From positions 1 through 40,329 of the forward strand of contig NZ_MPKW01000035.1 in assembly GCF_009729415.1 (NCBI RefSeq): 40,329 nt of DNA. Reading direction: 5' to 3'. The notes under the pieces were generated by a model. It worked only from the letters and a program-made list of their open reading frames with translations. It had not been told where the DNA came from and did no database searches. This stretch comes from Mycolicibacterium sp. CBMA 234. GTDB lineage: Bacteria; Actinomycetota; Actinomycetes; Mycobacteriales; Mycobacteriaceae. Shown here piece after piece: positions 22,877 to 31,480 of the stretch (positions within the stretch are counted from its first letter, which is position 1; every line of letters begins with the position of its first letter). The position numbers and the translations under genes are program-made.

Positions 22877-24390
22877 GGTGTTGTCTCCGTTGCGGTTTGC
22901 CACGCGGGCAGTTCGATGCGGGTATCGGCGAGTAGGCCGGTGAAATCGAGGTCATGAGTGACGGCCACGATTGCGGTCCCTGCGTCGGCGATGTCGGCCA
23001 GCAGCCGGATCAGTTCCTCCCAGGTCCGGCGGTCCTGCCCGAACGTCGGCTCGTCCAGGACCATCACTGCCGGTCCCGTGGCCAGCACGGTCGCTACCGA
23101 CAGCCGACGCTTCTCGCCACCGGAGAGGGTGTACGGATTCGCGTCGGCGACGTGCTGCAAGCGCAGCCGTTGAAGCAATTCATCTGTGCGGGCATTGATT
23201 TCGGCACCGCCACGCTTGAGCGCCTTCGGACCTAGAGATAGTTCGTCCCGGACGGTGCCGGTGAGGAACTGATGCTCGGGGTCCTGGAAGACGCTGCCGA
23301 TTCGGGTGAGCAACTCCTTCGACCGCCACCGGATGGGGTCGGGCCGCGACCGCGGGGGAGGGAGTATGGCGTCGGCCGAGAGCCGCCCCGCCGGTGGCCG
23401 GAGCAGCCCGCCGAGCGTCAGCGCCAGCGTCGACTTGCCGGCTCCGTTGGGGCCGGTGACGACGGTGGTCCGTCCGCGCCGGATCTCGAAATCCAGCCCG
23501 GTGTGCATCGGGGCATTGCCCCGATGCCCCAGCGCCAGGTCGGACGCGCGAAGGAGGACACCGTCATCTTCGCTGCGGCGCCTACGGATTTGGGGCAGCG
23601 GGGTGTCCGGTACCCAGACACCGGACCGGACCAGGTAGTCGTGTTCGCGTCGGATCGTGTCGTCAGGTGTGCCGTCGGCGATCACCGTGCCGTCGGCACC
23701 CAGGACGATCACCCGGTCGATGACCGGCAGCCACACGTCGGTGCGGTGCTCGATGACGATGAGCGTCGCGCCCGTCTGGCGCGTGGATTCGACGATCGCG
23801 TCGCGGACCTCGGTGACGCCAGCGGGGTCGAGGTTGGCAGTAGGTTCGTCGAGCAAGATCAGACCCGGCTGCATGGCGACCACACCCGCCAGCGCAAGGC
23901 GCTGCTTCTGCCCGCCGGACAACTTCGAAGTGTTGTGGGAGAGCGGCACATTCAGCCCAACCGAATCGAGCGCCTGCCGGACCCGGGGCCAAATCTGATC
24001 GCGCGGAACCCCGAGGTTCTCCATCCCGAAGGCCACGTCGTCTCCGACCCGGGACAGGATCACCTGGGAATCGGGGTCCTGCAGCACCATCCCGATGCGG
24101 GACCGGCGTTCGGCCGGCGGCGCACCGTCGACGTGCAGGTGTCCAGCTTGACGGCCTTCCTCGGCGCCGCCGAGCAGTCCGGCAATGCCGTGCAGCAGTG
24201 TGGATTTCCCTGCGCCCGAGGGGCCGAGGAGCAACACCCGCTCGCCGGGCGCTATGGACAAATCGAGATCGCGCACAGCCCAATTCGCGCGCGTCGCGTG
24301 CTGCCAGCCCCAGCCACGCGCGGTGACGGCAGCGCCGACGGCGTGCGCCGTATCCGTCGACGCCCGCGCGTGTTCGCGTAGGACGCTCAT
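22873..24390 (-). CDS. ykoD: Fused double ATPase of an ECF transporter
   Basis: This 505-residue protein joins two ABC ATPase domains, as YkoD does in Bacillus. Domain 1 has Walker A GPSGAGKST (56-64), signature LSGGQ (157-161) and DEPT (181-184). Domain 2 has GPNGAGKST (313-321), LSGGE (422-426) and DEPT (446-449). Both sites look complete, so both could hydrolyse ATP. The ATG at 24390 overlaps the S-component stop by ATGA. The assembly is S-(A-A)-T, the ECF group I arrangement with its own dedicated S unit. Confidence 0.92.
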   Translation of the reverse strand: MSVLREHARASTDTAHAVGAAVTARGWGWQHATRANWAVRDLDLSIAPGERVLLLGPSGAGKSTLLHGIAGLLGGAEEGRQAGHLHVDGAPPAERRSRIGMVLQDPDSQVILSRVGDDVAFGMENLGVPRDQIWPRVRQALDSVGLNVPLSHNTSKLSGGQKQRLALAGVVAMQPGLILLDEPTANLDPAGVTEVRDAIVESTRQTGATLIVIEHRTDVWLPVIDRVIVLGADGTVIADGTPDDTIRREHDYLVRSGVWVPDTPLPQIRRRRSEDDGVLLRASDLALGHRGNAPMHTGLDFEIRRGRTTVVTGPNGAGKSTLALTLGGLLRPPAGRLSADAILPPPRSRPDPIRWRSKELLTRIGSVFQDPEHQFLTGTVRDELSLGPKALKRGGAEINARTDELLQRLRLQHVADANPYTLSGGEKRRLSVATVLATGPAVMVLDEPTFGQDRRTWEELIRLLADIADAGTAIVAVTHDLDFTGLLADTRIELPAWQTATETTP

Positions 24391-24998
24391 GACGCGAGGC
24401 TCGGTTCCAGACGTCCCGACGCGAAGCGGCTGAGGACTCCTGTCCTTGCCAGATTTCTCACCACGACCCAGGACAGGAGACCGGCAAGTACAGCGCCCGA
24501 GACAATCGCCGAGACCACATAAACCGCGGCGAAGCCGGTCGCCGAACCCGGGTACCACAGGACCAGGTCGTTGATGGCCATGGCGACCCCGGCAACCGCT
24601 CCGGAGAGCACGGCGGTGGGCAGCCCCCACCGCCGGTACAGGAACACCGCGAAGACCAGTTCCGCGCCCAGCCCCTGGACCAGGCCGGATTCGAGGGTAA
24701 GCACACCCCACTGGTTGCCCACCAGCGCCGAGACCGAGGCCGCGACCAGCTCGCCGTAGATGGCTGCGCCGGGTTTACGGATGACCAAGGCGGTGAGCAC
24801 ACCGGCGAACAACCACCCGCCGCCGAGCAGTGCCTGCAGCCCGGGGAGCACGGCGCCGAGCGGTGCGCTGACCGGATTGGATGCGATGTTCCACAGCACG
24901 AAGATCAGCCCTGCCGCAGTTGCGAGCACACTCGCGACGACGATGTCGACGACGCGCCAGCGCAGTACAAGGCGATCAATGGTGGTCGGGGTGCTCAT
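24387..24998 (-). CDS. ykoE: YkoE-type ECF substrate-binding S component
   Basis: This 203-residue integral membrane protein has about six hydrophobic segments and belongs to the YkoE family, e.g. PLGAVLPGLQALLGGGWLFAG and GELVAASVSALVGNQWG. In Bacillus the YkoE-containing system imports thiamine or its hydroxymethylpyrimidine precursor. The ATG at 24998 has GGAG five bases upstream. It is the first gene of the operon, which continues with ATPase, T unit, kinase, binding-protein-like protein and sulfurtransferase. No thiamine riboswitch is seen; a GntR gene faces it. Confidence 0.87.
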   Translation of the reverse strand: MSTPTTIDRLVLRWRVVDIVVASVLATAAGLIFVLWNIASNPVSAPLGAVLPGLQALLGGGWLFAGVLTALVIRKPGAAIYGELVAASVSALVGNQWGVLTLESGLVQGLGAELVFAVFLYRRWGLPTAVLSGAVAGVAMAINDLVLWYPGSATGFAAVYVVSAIVSGAVLAGLLSWVVVRNLARTGVLSRFASGRLEPSLAS

Positions 24999-25011
24999 AC
25001 GTCTCCTTCAT

Positions 25012-25035
25012 GCCGTCGCGCGGGACCGCGACGGC
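25012..25035 (-). promoter_or_regulatory. Leader hairpin before ykoE
   Basis: GCCGTCGCG (25012-25020) and CGCGACGGC (25027-25035) form a perfect 9-bp stem with a 6-nt loop. It ends only six bases before the ykoE ribosome site on the minus-strand transcript, so it could affect translation or mRNA stability. It does not match a known riboswitch. Confidence 0.45.
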
Positions 25036-25091
25036 AATAAGTATGGACGGGAGGCGCAACAGCCGTATGCCTTCACATCAGCGTGAGTATT

Positions 25092-25105
25092 TTCTGTATA
25101 CAGAA
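25092..25105. promoter_or_regulatory. GntR operator candidate
   Basis: TTCTGTATACAGAA is a perfect 14-bp palindrome between the divergent ykoE operon and the GntR gene, 45 bp from the GntR start. TGTATACA cores are common in sites of FadR-type GntR proteins. Confidence 0.7.
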
Positions 25106-25149
25106 CGGCCGAAAACGTATTCTCGATGGAACGCGAACTTGGAGGACGA

Positions 25150-25788
25150 ATGCAACGGGCGCCATTTCACAGCGCATTTCGTGCAGATCTGTTGGCAGGC
25201 CGCTTCTCTACCGCTGAACCCCTGACCGAGAGTGCGCTCACTGCCGCATATGGCGTGTCCCGGACTCCGGTGCGTGAGGCCCTGAGCCGGTTGGAGCAGG
25301 AGGGACTGATCAGCCGCTCCGTCCGCGGCTACCGCATCCGCTCGGGCTCGCCGGACGATGTCATCGAGATCTACGACGTCCGCATCGCACTGGAGAAGGC
25401 GGCCGCGGAGGCAGCGGCGGCTCGGCGCACCGAATTACAGGTCGCGCAGCTGGCGCAGCTGCACCAGCACGCGGTCGCGGCGGGGGACCCCGCCACCGCC
25501 CGGCAGCTGAATTCGCAATGGCACGAGGTGCTTTGGGCTGCATCGCACAATGCGACGCTTCAGGAAACCCTCACCAACCTGGTGGCCAGGCTGCGGCTGT
25601 GTGACCGTGAGGCGATGCACCGCGACGATCTGGCCGACGTGGTCAGCGAACACGAAGCGATCATGGACGCCATCCGGCGGCATGATGCTGAAGCCGCCAG
25701 CGAGGCCATCGCCACGCATCTCCAACGAACCAAACAGGAACGTCTCGATACGTTTGCGCGGCTCTACAGTCAGCCGGCCCTGCCATAA
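25150..25788 (+). CDS. GntR-family (FadR-type) regulator
   Basis: This 212-residue protein has the GntR winged helix (TAAYGVSRTPVREALSRLEQEGLI), then an FCD-type helical ligand domain with VRIALEKAAAEAAAA and EHEAIMDAIRRHDAEAA, which contains the Asp/His residues often used to bind a metal. The ATG at 25150 is preferred over 25126 because GGAGG lies at 25141-25145. The perfect palindrome at 25092-25105 lies upstream. It is divergent from the ECF operon and probably controls it and itself, which would replace riboswitch control. Its ligand could be a carboxylate or the transported vitamin precursor. Confidence 0.87.
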   Translation: MQRAPFHSAFRADLLAGRFSTAEPLTESALTAAYGVSRTPVREALSRLEQEGLISRSVRGYRIRSGSPDDVIEIYDVRIALEKAAAEAAAARRTELQVAQLAQLHQHAVAAGDPATARQLNSQWHEVLWAASHNATLQETLTNLVARLRLCDREAMHRDDLADVVSEHEAIMDAIRRHDAEAASEAIATHLQRTKQERLDTFARLYSQPALP

Positions 25789-25808
25789 ACCCCGTCATCC
25801 GTCGGATG

Positions 25809-25852
25809 CGAGTAGACCGTGGGTGGTCGGGGAGCCACCCACGGTCTACTCG
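25809..25852. terminator. Bidirectional stem terminator
   Basis: Perfect 18-bp inverted arms (25809-25826 and 25835-25852) enclose an 8-nt loop between the convergent GntR and acyl-CoA dehydrogenase genes. There is no T tract, as is common in mycobacterial terminators. The position fits termination for both transcripts. Confidence 0.8.
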
Positions 25853-25898
25853 GTCTTCAGCCGACGAGCGCCTGCGTCAGACGCCGCCGGAAGCGCGG

Positions 25899-27056
25899 TT
25901 ACAAGTTGCGGGAGATGACCAGGCGCATGATGTCGGAGGTGCCTTCCTCGATCTCCTCCAGCTTGGCGTCGCGCATCCACTGCTCGACGGGGAACTCGCG
26001 CGAATAGCCCCAGCCGCCAAGGGTTTGCACGGCACCGTGGGTGACGAACATGGCAGTTTCGGAAGCGGTCAGCTTCGCGATGGCGGCGAGGCGGCGCGCT
26101 GGGTAACCGGCGTCCAGTGCGCGTGCTGCGGTCAACACAGCCAGCCGGGCAACCTCAATCCGGGATGCCATTTCGGCCAGTCGGAACGCGACGGCCTGAT
26201 GTTCGATAATCGGCTTGCCGAACTGCTGGCGGGTGCGGGCGTACTCCAGCGCGAATTCGTACGCCGCTCGCGATGCGCCGACAGCAGCGGCACCGAGCAC
26301 AGTACGGGAGATATCGAAGGTCTCCATCAATCCGTAGAACCCGCGCCCCTCGTCACCGAGGCGATTCTCTTCGGGCACAAAGACATTGTCGAAGAACAGC
26401 TCGCGGCACACGATGGCACGCTGGCCCATCTTGCGCATCGGCTCACCCCAGCTGAAGCCCGGCGTGTCAGCAGTCAGCAGGAAGGCTGACACTCCGCCGG
26501 AACGCTGAGTCCGGTCGGTCTTGGCGAACACCACGTACTGGTCGGCGGCGCCGGCATTCGAGATCCACGACTTCTGCCCATTGAGGTGGTAGCCACCGTC
26601 GACTCGGGTCGCCGTGGTGATGATCGACGCTGCATCCGAACCCGCGCCGGGCTCGGTGGTAGCGAGGGCGGTCATCACGCCGTTCGGTCCGGTCAGAGGG
26701 CGCAGCCACTTCTGCTTCTGCTCCTCGGTACCCAGGGCCATCAGCGGGTCGGAGAAGAAACCGTTGGAGCACATCAAGTTACCGATACCCGGATCGCCCC
26801 AGCACAACTCTTCTTGGACGAGGCACTGGGTGAATACATCGGTGAAGCCGCCACCGCCGTAGGCCTCGCCGATCATGAAGTCGGTGATGCCGACCGCTGC
26901 GGCCTTCTTGAAGATGTCGACCGGGGTGACGACGTCGGCTTCGTCGACTTCGCGGGCGCGCGGGCGAATTTCCTTTTCGGCGAAGTCACGGCAGAGCTTG
27001 ACGATATCGCGTTGCTCTGCGGTGAGCGGCCACGGTTCAAAAGTGTTGTCAGACAT
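25899..27056 (-). CDS. Acyl-CoA dehydrogenase
   Basis: This 385-residue FAD-dependent dehydrogenase introduces a 2,3 double bond into an acyl-CoA. It has the family segments ATTEPGAGSDAASI (FAD/substrate loop), GQKSWISNA, RTRQQFGKPI and the C-terminal QTLGGWGYSREFPVEQWMRDAKLEEIEEGTSDI region, which carries the expected base glutamate. The start at 27056 has GGAAA upstream; a longer frame to 27212 would overlap the promoter side of the aldehyde dehydrogenase. It is the last gene of the five-gene minus-strand set, 74 bp after the aldehyde dehydrogenase. Confidence 0.9.
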   Translation of the reverse strand: MSDNTFEPWPLTAEQRDIVKLCRDFAEKEIRPRAREVDEADVVTPVDIFKKAAAVGITDFMIGEAYGGGGFTDVFTQCLVQEELCWGDPGIGNLMCSNGFFSDPLMALGTEEQKQKWLRPLTGPNGVMTALATTEPGAGSDAASIITTATRVDGGYHLNGQKSWISNAGAADQYVVFAKTDRTQRSGGVSAFLLTADTPGFSWGEPMRKMGQRAIVCRELFFDNVFVPEENRLGDEGRGFYGLMETFDISRTVLGAAAVGASRAAYEFALEYARTRQQFGKPIIEHQAVAFRLAEMASRIEVARLAVLTAARALDAGYPARRLAAIAKLTASETAMFVTHGAVQTLGGWGYSREFPVEQWMRDAKLEEIEEGTSDIMRLVISRNL

Positions 27057-27130
27057 AGTTTCCTCTCGATGGTTTGTTGCCGGTCTGGTTTGGACGGTCG
27101 GTTGGGTCGTTGGGGAGATGGCTGCGCGGT

Positions 27131-28543
27131 TTAGCGTTGGACGGAGGTGTATTCGATGAATTCGTCGATCCCCAAGGCTCCGAGTTCGCGGCCGAGACCG
27201 GACTCTTTCCAACCGCCGAAGGGCGCCAGCGGATTGAATGGGGCTCCGTTGATGTCGACTTGGCCGGTTTCGAGTCGGGCGGCAACGCCGAACGCGCGGT
27301 CGTCATCTGCGGACCACACGGCGCCGGCGAGGCCGTATCTGCTGTCGTTGGCGATGTCGACGGCGTCGTCGTCGCCGTCGTGCGCCAACACGACCAGGAC
27401 CGGTCCGAAGATCTCGTCTTGAACGATCGGGTCGCTGCGCCGGACGCCGGATATCACGATGGGATTCACAAAGTGACCGCGAGCGGGCAAGCCGCGTAAC
27501 GGGTCTGCCGATAGCCGCGCGCCCTGTTCGCGCGCGTGCTCGACGGCGGTCAGAACCGCGCGTCGCTGCTTGGCCGAGATCAACGGTCCCAGTTCGGTGT
27601 CGGGCAGCCGTGGATCGCCGACGCGCATGCCCGCAGCGTGGGCCGAGGCGATTGCCACGGCGTCGTCAAATTGATAGCGCGGCACGAGAAGTCGGGTCCA
27701 CGCGCTGCAGGTCTGCCCGCTGTTGAGCATGGCAGCCTCTACTGAGGAGCGCACCGCGGTGGACAGATCGGCATCGTCAAGGACGATGCTGGCGGATTTC
27801 CCGCCGAGCTCGAGGCAAGCACGCTTCAGCTGGTGCCCGGCTACCTCGGCGACACCCCGGCCCACCGTGGTCGAGCCGGTGAATGACACCACATTCACCC
27901 CGGGATGAGCCACGATTGCGGCGCCCACCTCGGAGCCCGCGCCCGGAATCAGATTGATGACGCCATCAGGAATGCCCGCCGATTGCGCTGCGCGGCAGAA
28001 CAAGTAGGTGCTCAGCGGGGTGAGCTCGGCCGGTTTGATCACCGTCGTGCAGCCGGCAGCCAACGCAGCGCCGATCTTGGCTGCCAGCTGATACAGCGGA
28101 TAGTTCCACGGGGTAATGCATCCGACGACTCCGGCAGGCTTGCGTAGCAGCGTCGAATTACCCACGCGGGTGGTGGGCGGCTGCGCGTCGGCCAGCCGAG
28201 CGAAACCGTCGATCAGTTCAATGGCGAGGCCGACGTGCGCCGCGGCGGCCACCGAGACGGGGGCGCCGACCTCGGCGACGGTGGTATCGATGAGTGCGGT
28301 GCGCTGGGCGCTGAGTTCTGCGTGCAGCGACCTGAGCAGTTGGGCACGCTGGGCCTGGCTGCTCCGACCCCAACTGCTACCGGCTCGGGTGGCCGCGGTG
28401 ACTGCTTGATCGACATCGGCGGCACTACCTACTGCGGCTGTGCCGATGGCTTCCTCGGTGGCTGGGTTGAACACCTCGTTGGTTGCACGGCGTAGCCAGC
28501 TGCCACCGATGAATACGGAGTCGTTGTCCATGTTGACAGTCAT
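27131..28543 (-). CDS. NAD(P)-dependent aldehyde dehydrogenase
   Basis: This 470-residue aldehyde dehydrogenase has the catalytic Cys279 in SGQTCSAWTR, the general base Glu245 in LELGGKSA, TPWNYP for the oxyanion pocket and SFTGSTTVGRG for the coenzyme. It converts an aldehyde to the acid. The ATG at 28543 overlaps the stop of the SDR gene by ATGA; a longer frame to 28588 would lie inside that gene. In context it follows amine oxidation, taking the aldehyde produced by the amine oxidase. Confidence 0.9.
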   Translation of the reverse strand: MTVNMDNDSVFIGGSWLRRATNEVFNPATEEAIGTAAVGSAADVDQAVTAATRAGSSWGRSSQAQRAQLLRSLHAELSAQRTALIDTTVAEVGAPVSVAAAAHVGLAIELIDGFARLADAQPPTTRVGNSTLLRKPAGVVGCITPWNYPLYQLAAKIGAALAAGCTTVIKPAELTPLSTYLFCRAAQSAGIPDGVINLIPGAGSEVGAAIVAHPGVNVVSFTGSTTVGRGVAEVAGHQLKRACLELGGKSASIVLDDADLSTAVRSSVEAAMLNSGQTCSAWTRLLVPRYQFDDAVAIASAHAAGMRVGDPRLPDTELGPLISAKQRRAVLTAVEHAREQGARLSADPLRGLPARGHFVNPIVISGVRRSDPIVQDEIFGPVLVVLAHDGDDDAVDIANDSRYGLAGAVWSADDDRAFGVAARLETGQVDINGAPFNPLAPFGGWKESGLGRELGALGIDEFIEYTSVQR

Positions 28544-29355
28544 CCGCGGGCCTGCCCGGGATCGGTGTAGATGGCTTTGCCCAGCCATTGGCCGCCATCA
28601 GCGACCAGGACTTCGCCGGTGATGTAGGAGGCGCGGCTGCTCAAGAGATACACCGCAGATTCGGCGATTTCCTCAGGCGTGGCGAAACGCTGCGTCGGAA
28701 CACTGGACAGCACGTGCGACCGGGCCTGATCATCGGGCCACAGCGCTGCGCCGGCACCGGCGGTCTCGGTGGGGCCCGGCGCGATGCAGTTGATCCGCAC
28801 ACCACGAGCGGCCCACTCGACGGCCAGGGTGCGGGTCATTGCGACCACGCCGGCCTTGGCGGCGGCGCTGTGCACGGTACCCGGATGACCGTGCCAGGCG
28901 TAGGTGGCGATCACGTTGAGAATTGCGCCGGAACCTGCGGCGAGCATGTGGCGGCCGGCGGCGCTGGTGGCATGAAAGGACCCGTTGAGCACAATGTCGA
29001 TTACCGATTTCCAGCCACGCGGCGACAGTGCTTCTCCTGGGACGACGAAGTTGCCTGCGGCGTTGTTGACCAGAGCATCGAGTCGTCCGGTTTGGTCGAT
29101 CAACGCCTGGATGCTGGCCGCGACCGCTTCGTGGTCACGGATATCGCACGACGGCAAGGCAATTGCGCGTCCGCCGGCACTTTCGATCAGGTCGACGGTC
29201 TCGGCCAGGGCGCTCTCGCGCCGGCCGAGGACCGCGGCGATACCTCCGCCGGCAGCCCAACGCTGGGCGATGGCCTGGCCAATGCCTGAGCCGCCACCCG
29301 TTATCAGTGCGACCTGGTCGGCAAATTCGGTAGTGCTGTCGATCAAATTGGTCAT
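28540..29355 (-). CDS. SDR of the 2,4-dienoyl-CoA reductase type
   Basis: This 271-residue SDR has the cofactor motif GGGSGIG (20-26) and NNAAGNFVVPGEALSPRGWK. It lacks the classical YxxxK: at that position it has S163-A-A-A-K167, and a Tyr lies 11 residues earlier (Tyr152). This is the spacing of mammalian mitochondrial DECR1 (Tyr199, Ser210, Lys214), which reduces 2,4-dienoyl-CoA with NADPH. The C-terminal RINCIAPGPTET also matches that group. It starts 10 bp after the synthetase stop and overlaps the aldehyde dehydrogenase by ATGA. Confidence 0.85.
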   Translation of the reverse strand: MTNLIDSTTEFADQVALITGGGSGIGQAIAQRWAAGGGIAAVLGRRESALAETVDLIESAGGRAIALPSCDIRDHEAVAASIQALIDQTGRLDALVNNAAGNFVVPGEALSPRGWKSVIDIVLNGSFHATSAAGRHMLAAGSGAILNVIATYAWHGHPGTVHSAAAKAGVVAMTRTLAVEWAARGVRINCIAPGPTETAGAGAALWPDDQARSHVLSSVPTQRFATPEEIAESAVYLLSSRASYITGEVLVADGGQWLGKAIYTDPGQARG

Positions 29356-29365
29356 CGAGGCTTCC

Positions 29366-31426
29366 TTACGGTGCGTTGGTGGTGTCGGCTGGAATCACCA
29401 GTGCGTCAACGGCGATCGCACTGTCGATGCCGACGCGAACGGGATTGATGTCGATTTCGGCGATATCTGTATGTGCGGCAGCCAATTCGGAGACGGTGAC
29501 GACAATCTGCGCGAGGCTTGCGGTGTCGACCGCCGGGCGTCCGCGCCAGCCGCGCAAAAGCGCGGCACAGGTCAATCGGTCGATCATCGCCAGCGCCGTA
29601 TCGGTGTCTACTGGCGCCAATTCGACTGTGACATCGCGGTATAACTCTGCTTCGGTGCCGCCGGCACCGACCAGCACGACCGCGCCGAGGTCAGGATCTC
29701 TGCGGGCACCCACCAGCATCTCGACGACATTGGGGCGGTCGTCGAGCTCCTCGACGACATATTGACCGTCGCCGAGGCGTTCCCGCATGTCAGACAGCGC
29801 GGCCGAGAGCTCCGTCGAGTCAGCCAAACCGATTCGGACACCGCCCATTTCACTCTTGTGTTCCAGCCAACCGGCCTTCAACACGTAGGGCGGTGACAGC
29901 TGCGCTGCAACGGACTCCAGGTCACTGGGCGAGCCGACGATGGCGCCGGCGGGAAACCGAACTCCACGGTCGGACAGCAATTCCCGGGCGGCGGGATAGC
30001 CCGCGGCGACCGGCACATCCGATGCGCGCGGTGCGGATGTGAGAGGCCGCGGCGAGCGGGTGAGTTCCTGTGCGTAATGCACTGCGCGCAGGGCGTTTTC
30101 GATGGTCGAGTACACGGCAACCCCATGCTGATTCAGCACCTCGGTCACCACGTTGCTGCGGGCCATGGTGTGCACCACCAGCGGCTTCCCGCACTGCTGC
30201 GCGGTGGCGCCCAATGCCGCGGCGACGCCGCTCTCCTGATCAGTGAGTGCCGGTGTGTCCTCGCCGTACAGGCCGAAGTAGCCCGTGAGTGCTACCGCGT
30301 CAACCTCATTGGAGTTCAAGAGAATCTCCACGACGCGGGCATAGACCTTCAGGTCTTGTTCGCCGGCGCCGGCGAGATCGACGGGGTTGGCGTTGGCCGC
30401 GGCTGGCGGGAGCAGGAGTCCGAGTTCAGTCCGCAGCGTGTCGGAAAACTCCGGTACCTCTAGTCCGGCGTCGGCCGCAACGTCAGCGGCGATACCGGTC
30501 TGACCGCCGCTGTCTCCGACGACGGCGACTCGGCGACCGCGCGGAGTGCCACTGCCGAGCAGCAACTGAGCGACATCGACCAGCTCTGCGGGTGTCTTCA
30601 CCCGGACGGCCCCTGCCGCGCGGGCCGCCGCATCCACCATCGCGGTGCTTGAGGTCATCGATCCGGTGTGTGAACGGGCCAGGCGGCTGCTGGCGTCACT
30701 GCCCCCGACGGTCAGCAGCAGCGTGTGCTTGCCGGCCGCCCGCAGCGCGGCGATGGTCTCAATGATGGTGCGGCCGTTGGTGAAGCCCTCTAGATAGAGC
30801 GCGACAATCTGGGTGGCCTCGTCGTCGATGAGGGCCGACAACACTTCTGCGGCACCGACATCGGTCTGGTTGCCGATCGAGACGAAGCGAGACACTCCCA
30901 AGCCGGCTTGTGCCGCCAGCTTGGCGATCTCAGAGCCGAGCTGGCCACTCTGAGATATCACCGCGATCGAGCCACTGACGAAATTGCCCCATGCCAGGTG
31001 CAGTTCTGCTGATGCGTCGTAGATACCCAGGCTGTTCATGCCGATCATCCGGGCGCCGGCTGCGCGTACACGGATGCCGATGTCGCCTTCATCGGCGACG
31101 GCCGCGGTAATGCCCAGCAGCCCACGCGCACCGAGCTCGAGCGCCTCATCGACGACGGCGCCGACGTGCGCGGCCGGGACACATACGGCGACCAACTCCG
31201 GTGCCACCGGAAGCTCACTGAGGTTGGCGTACGTCTGGGTGCCCAACACTGGACGACCCGCATGGTTGACGAGGTACACGTCCCGGCGATGGCGGCCGGC
31301 AAGGGCGCCTTTCGCCAGCCAATGGCCCCACTTGGCGGGATCGGCACTGGCACCGACAACCGCTACGGACGCCGGATCGCGGAAGACGTTCAATTCGGGG
31401 GAGATGGTGGAGGCAGGTTTCAGCAT
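29366..31426 (-). CDS. ADP-forming acyl-CoA synthetase (single chain)
   Basis: This 686-residue enzyme makes an acyl-CoA from acid, CoA and ATP with ADP and phosphate as products. It has an N-terminal CoA-binding domain (SVAVVGASADP), succinyl-CoA synthetase-like domains with the phosphohistidine loop RSHTGS (His253), and a C-terminal ATP-grasp domain (from about 470, with YVLKAGWLEHKSEMGGV, then EIDINPV near the end). Domain order and length match the acetyl-CoA synthetase (ADP) family. The ATG at 31426 has only a weak site (GGAAAG, distant). It follows the amine oxidase by 54 bp and probably thioesterifies the acid made by the aldehyde dehydrogenase. Confidence 0.9.
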   Translation of the reverse strand: MLKPASTISPELNVFRDPASVAVVGASADPAKWGHWLAKGALAGRHRRDVYLVNHAGRPVLGTQTYANLSELPVAPELVAVCVPAAHVGAVVDEALELGARGLLGITAAVADEGDIGIRVRAAGARMIGMNSLGIYDASAELHLAWGNFVSGSIAVISQSGQLGSEIAKLAAQAGLGVSRFVSIGNQTDVGAAEVLSALIDDEATQIVALYLEGFTNGRTIIETIAALRAAGKHTLLLTVGGSDASSRLARSHTGSMTSSTAMVDAAARAAGAVRVKTPAELVDVAQLLLGSGTPRGRRVAVVGDSGGQTGIAADVAADAGLEVPEFSDTLRTELGLLLPPAAANANPVDLAGAGEQDLKVYARVVEILLNSNEVDAVALTGYFGLYGEDTPALTDQESGVAAALGATAQQCGKPLVVHTMARSNVVTEVLNQHGVAVYSTIENALRAVHYAQELTRSPRPLTSAPRASDVPVAAGYPAARELLSDRGVRFPAGAIVGSPSDLESVAAQLSPPYVLKAGWLEHKSEMGGVRIGLADSTELSAALSDMRERLGDGQYVVEELDDRPNVVEMLVGARRDPDLGAVVLVGAGGTEAELYRDVTVELAPVDTDTALAMIDRLTCAALLRGWRGRPAVDTASLAQIVVTVSELAAAHTDIAEIDINPVRVGIDSAIAVDALVIPADTTNAP

Positions 31427-31480
31427 CAGGTCGGAAGCTTTCCGCTGTTGTAGGTCAATGGGTTTCGGCGGGCGTGGCAG

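Noticed and set aside
24999..25110. Thiamine (TPP) riboswitch upstream of ykoE
   Set aside because: The conserved CUGAGA element and the pyrimidine/pyrophosphate sensor arms are absent; only a simple hairpin is present.
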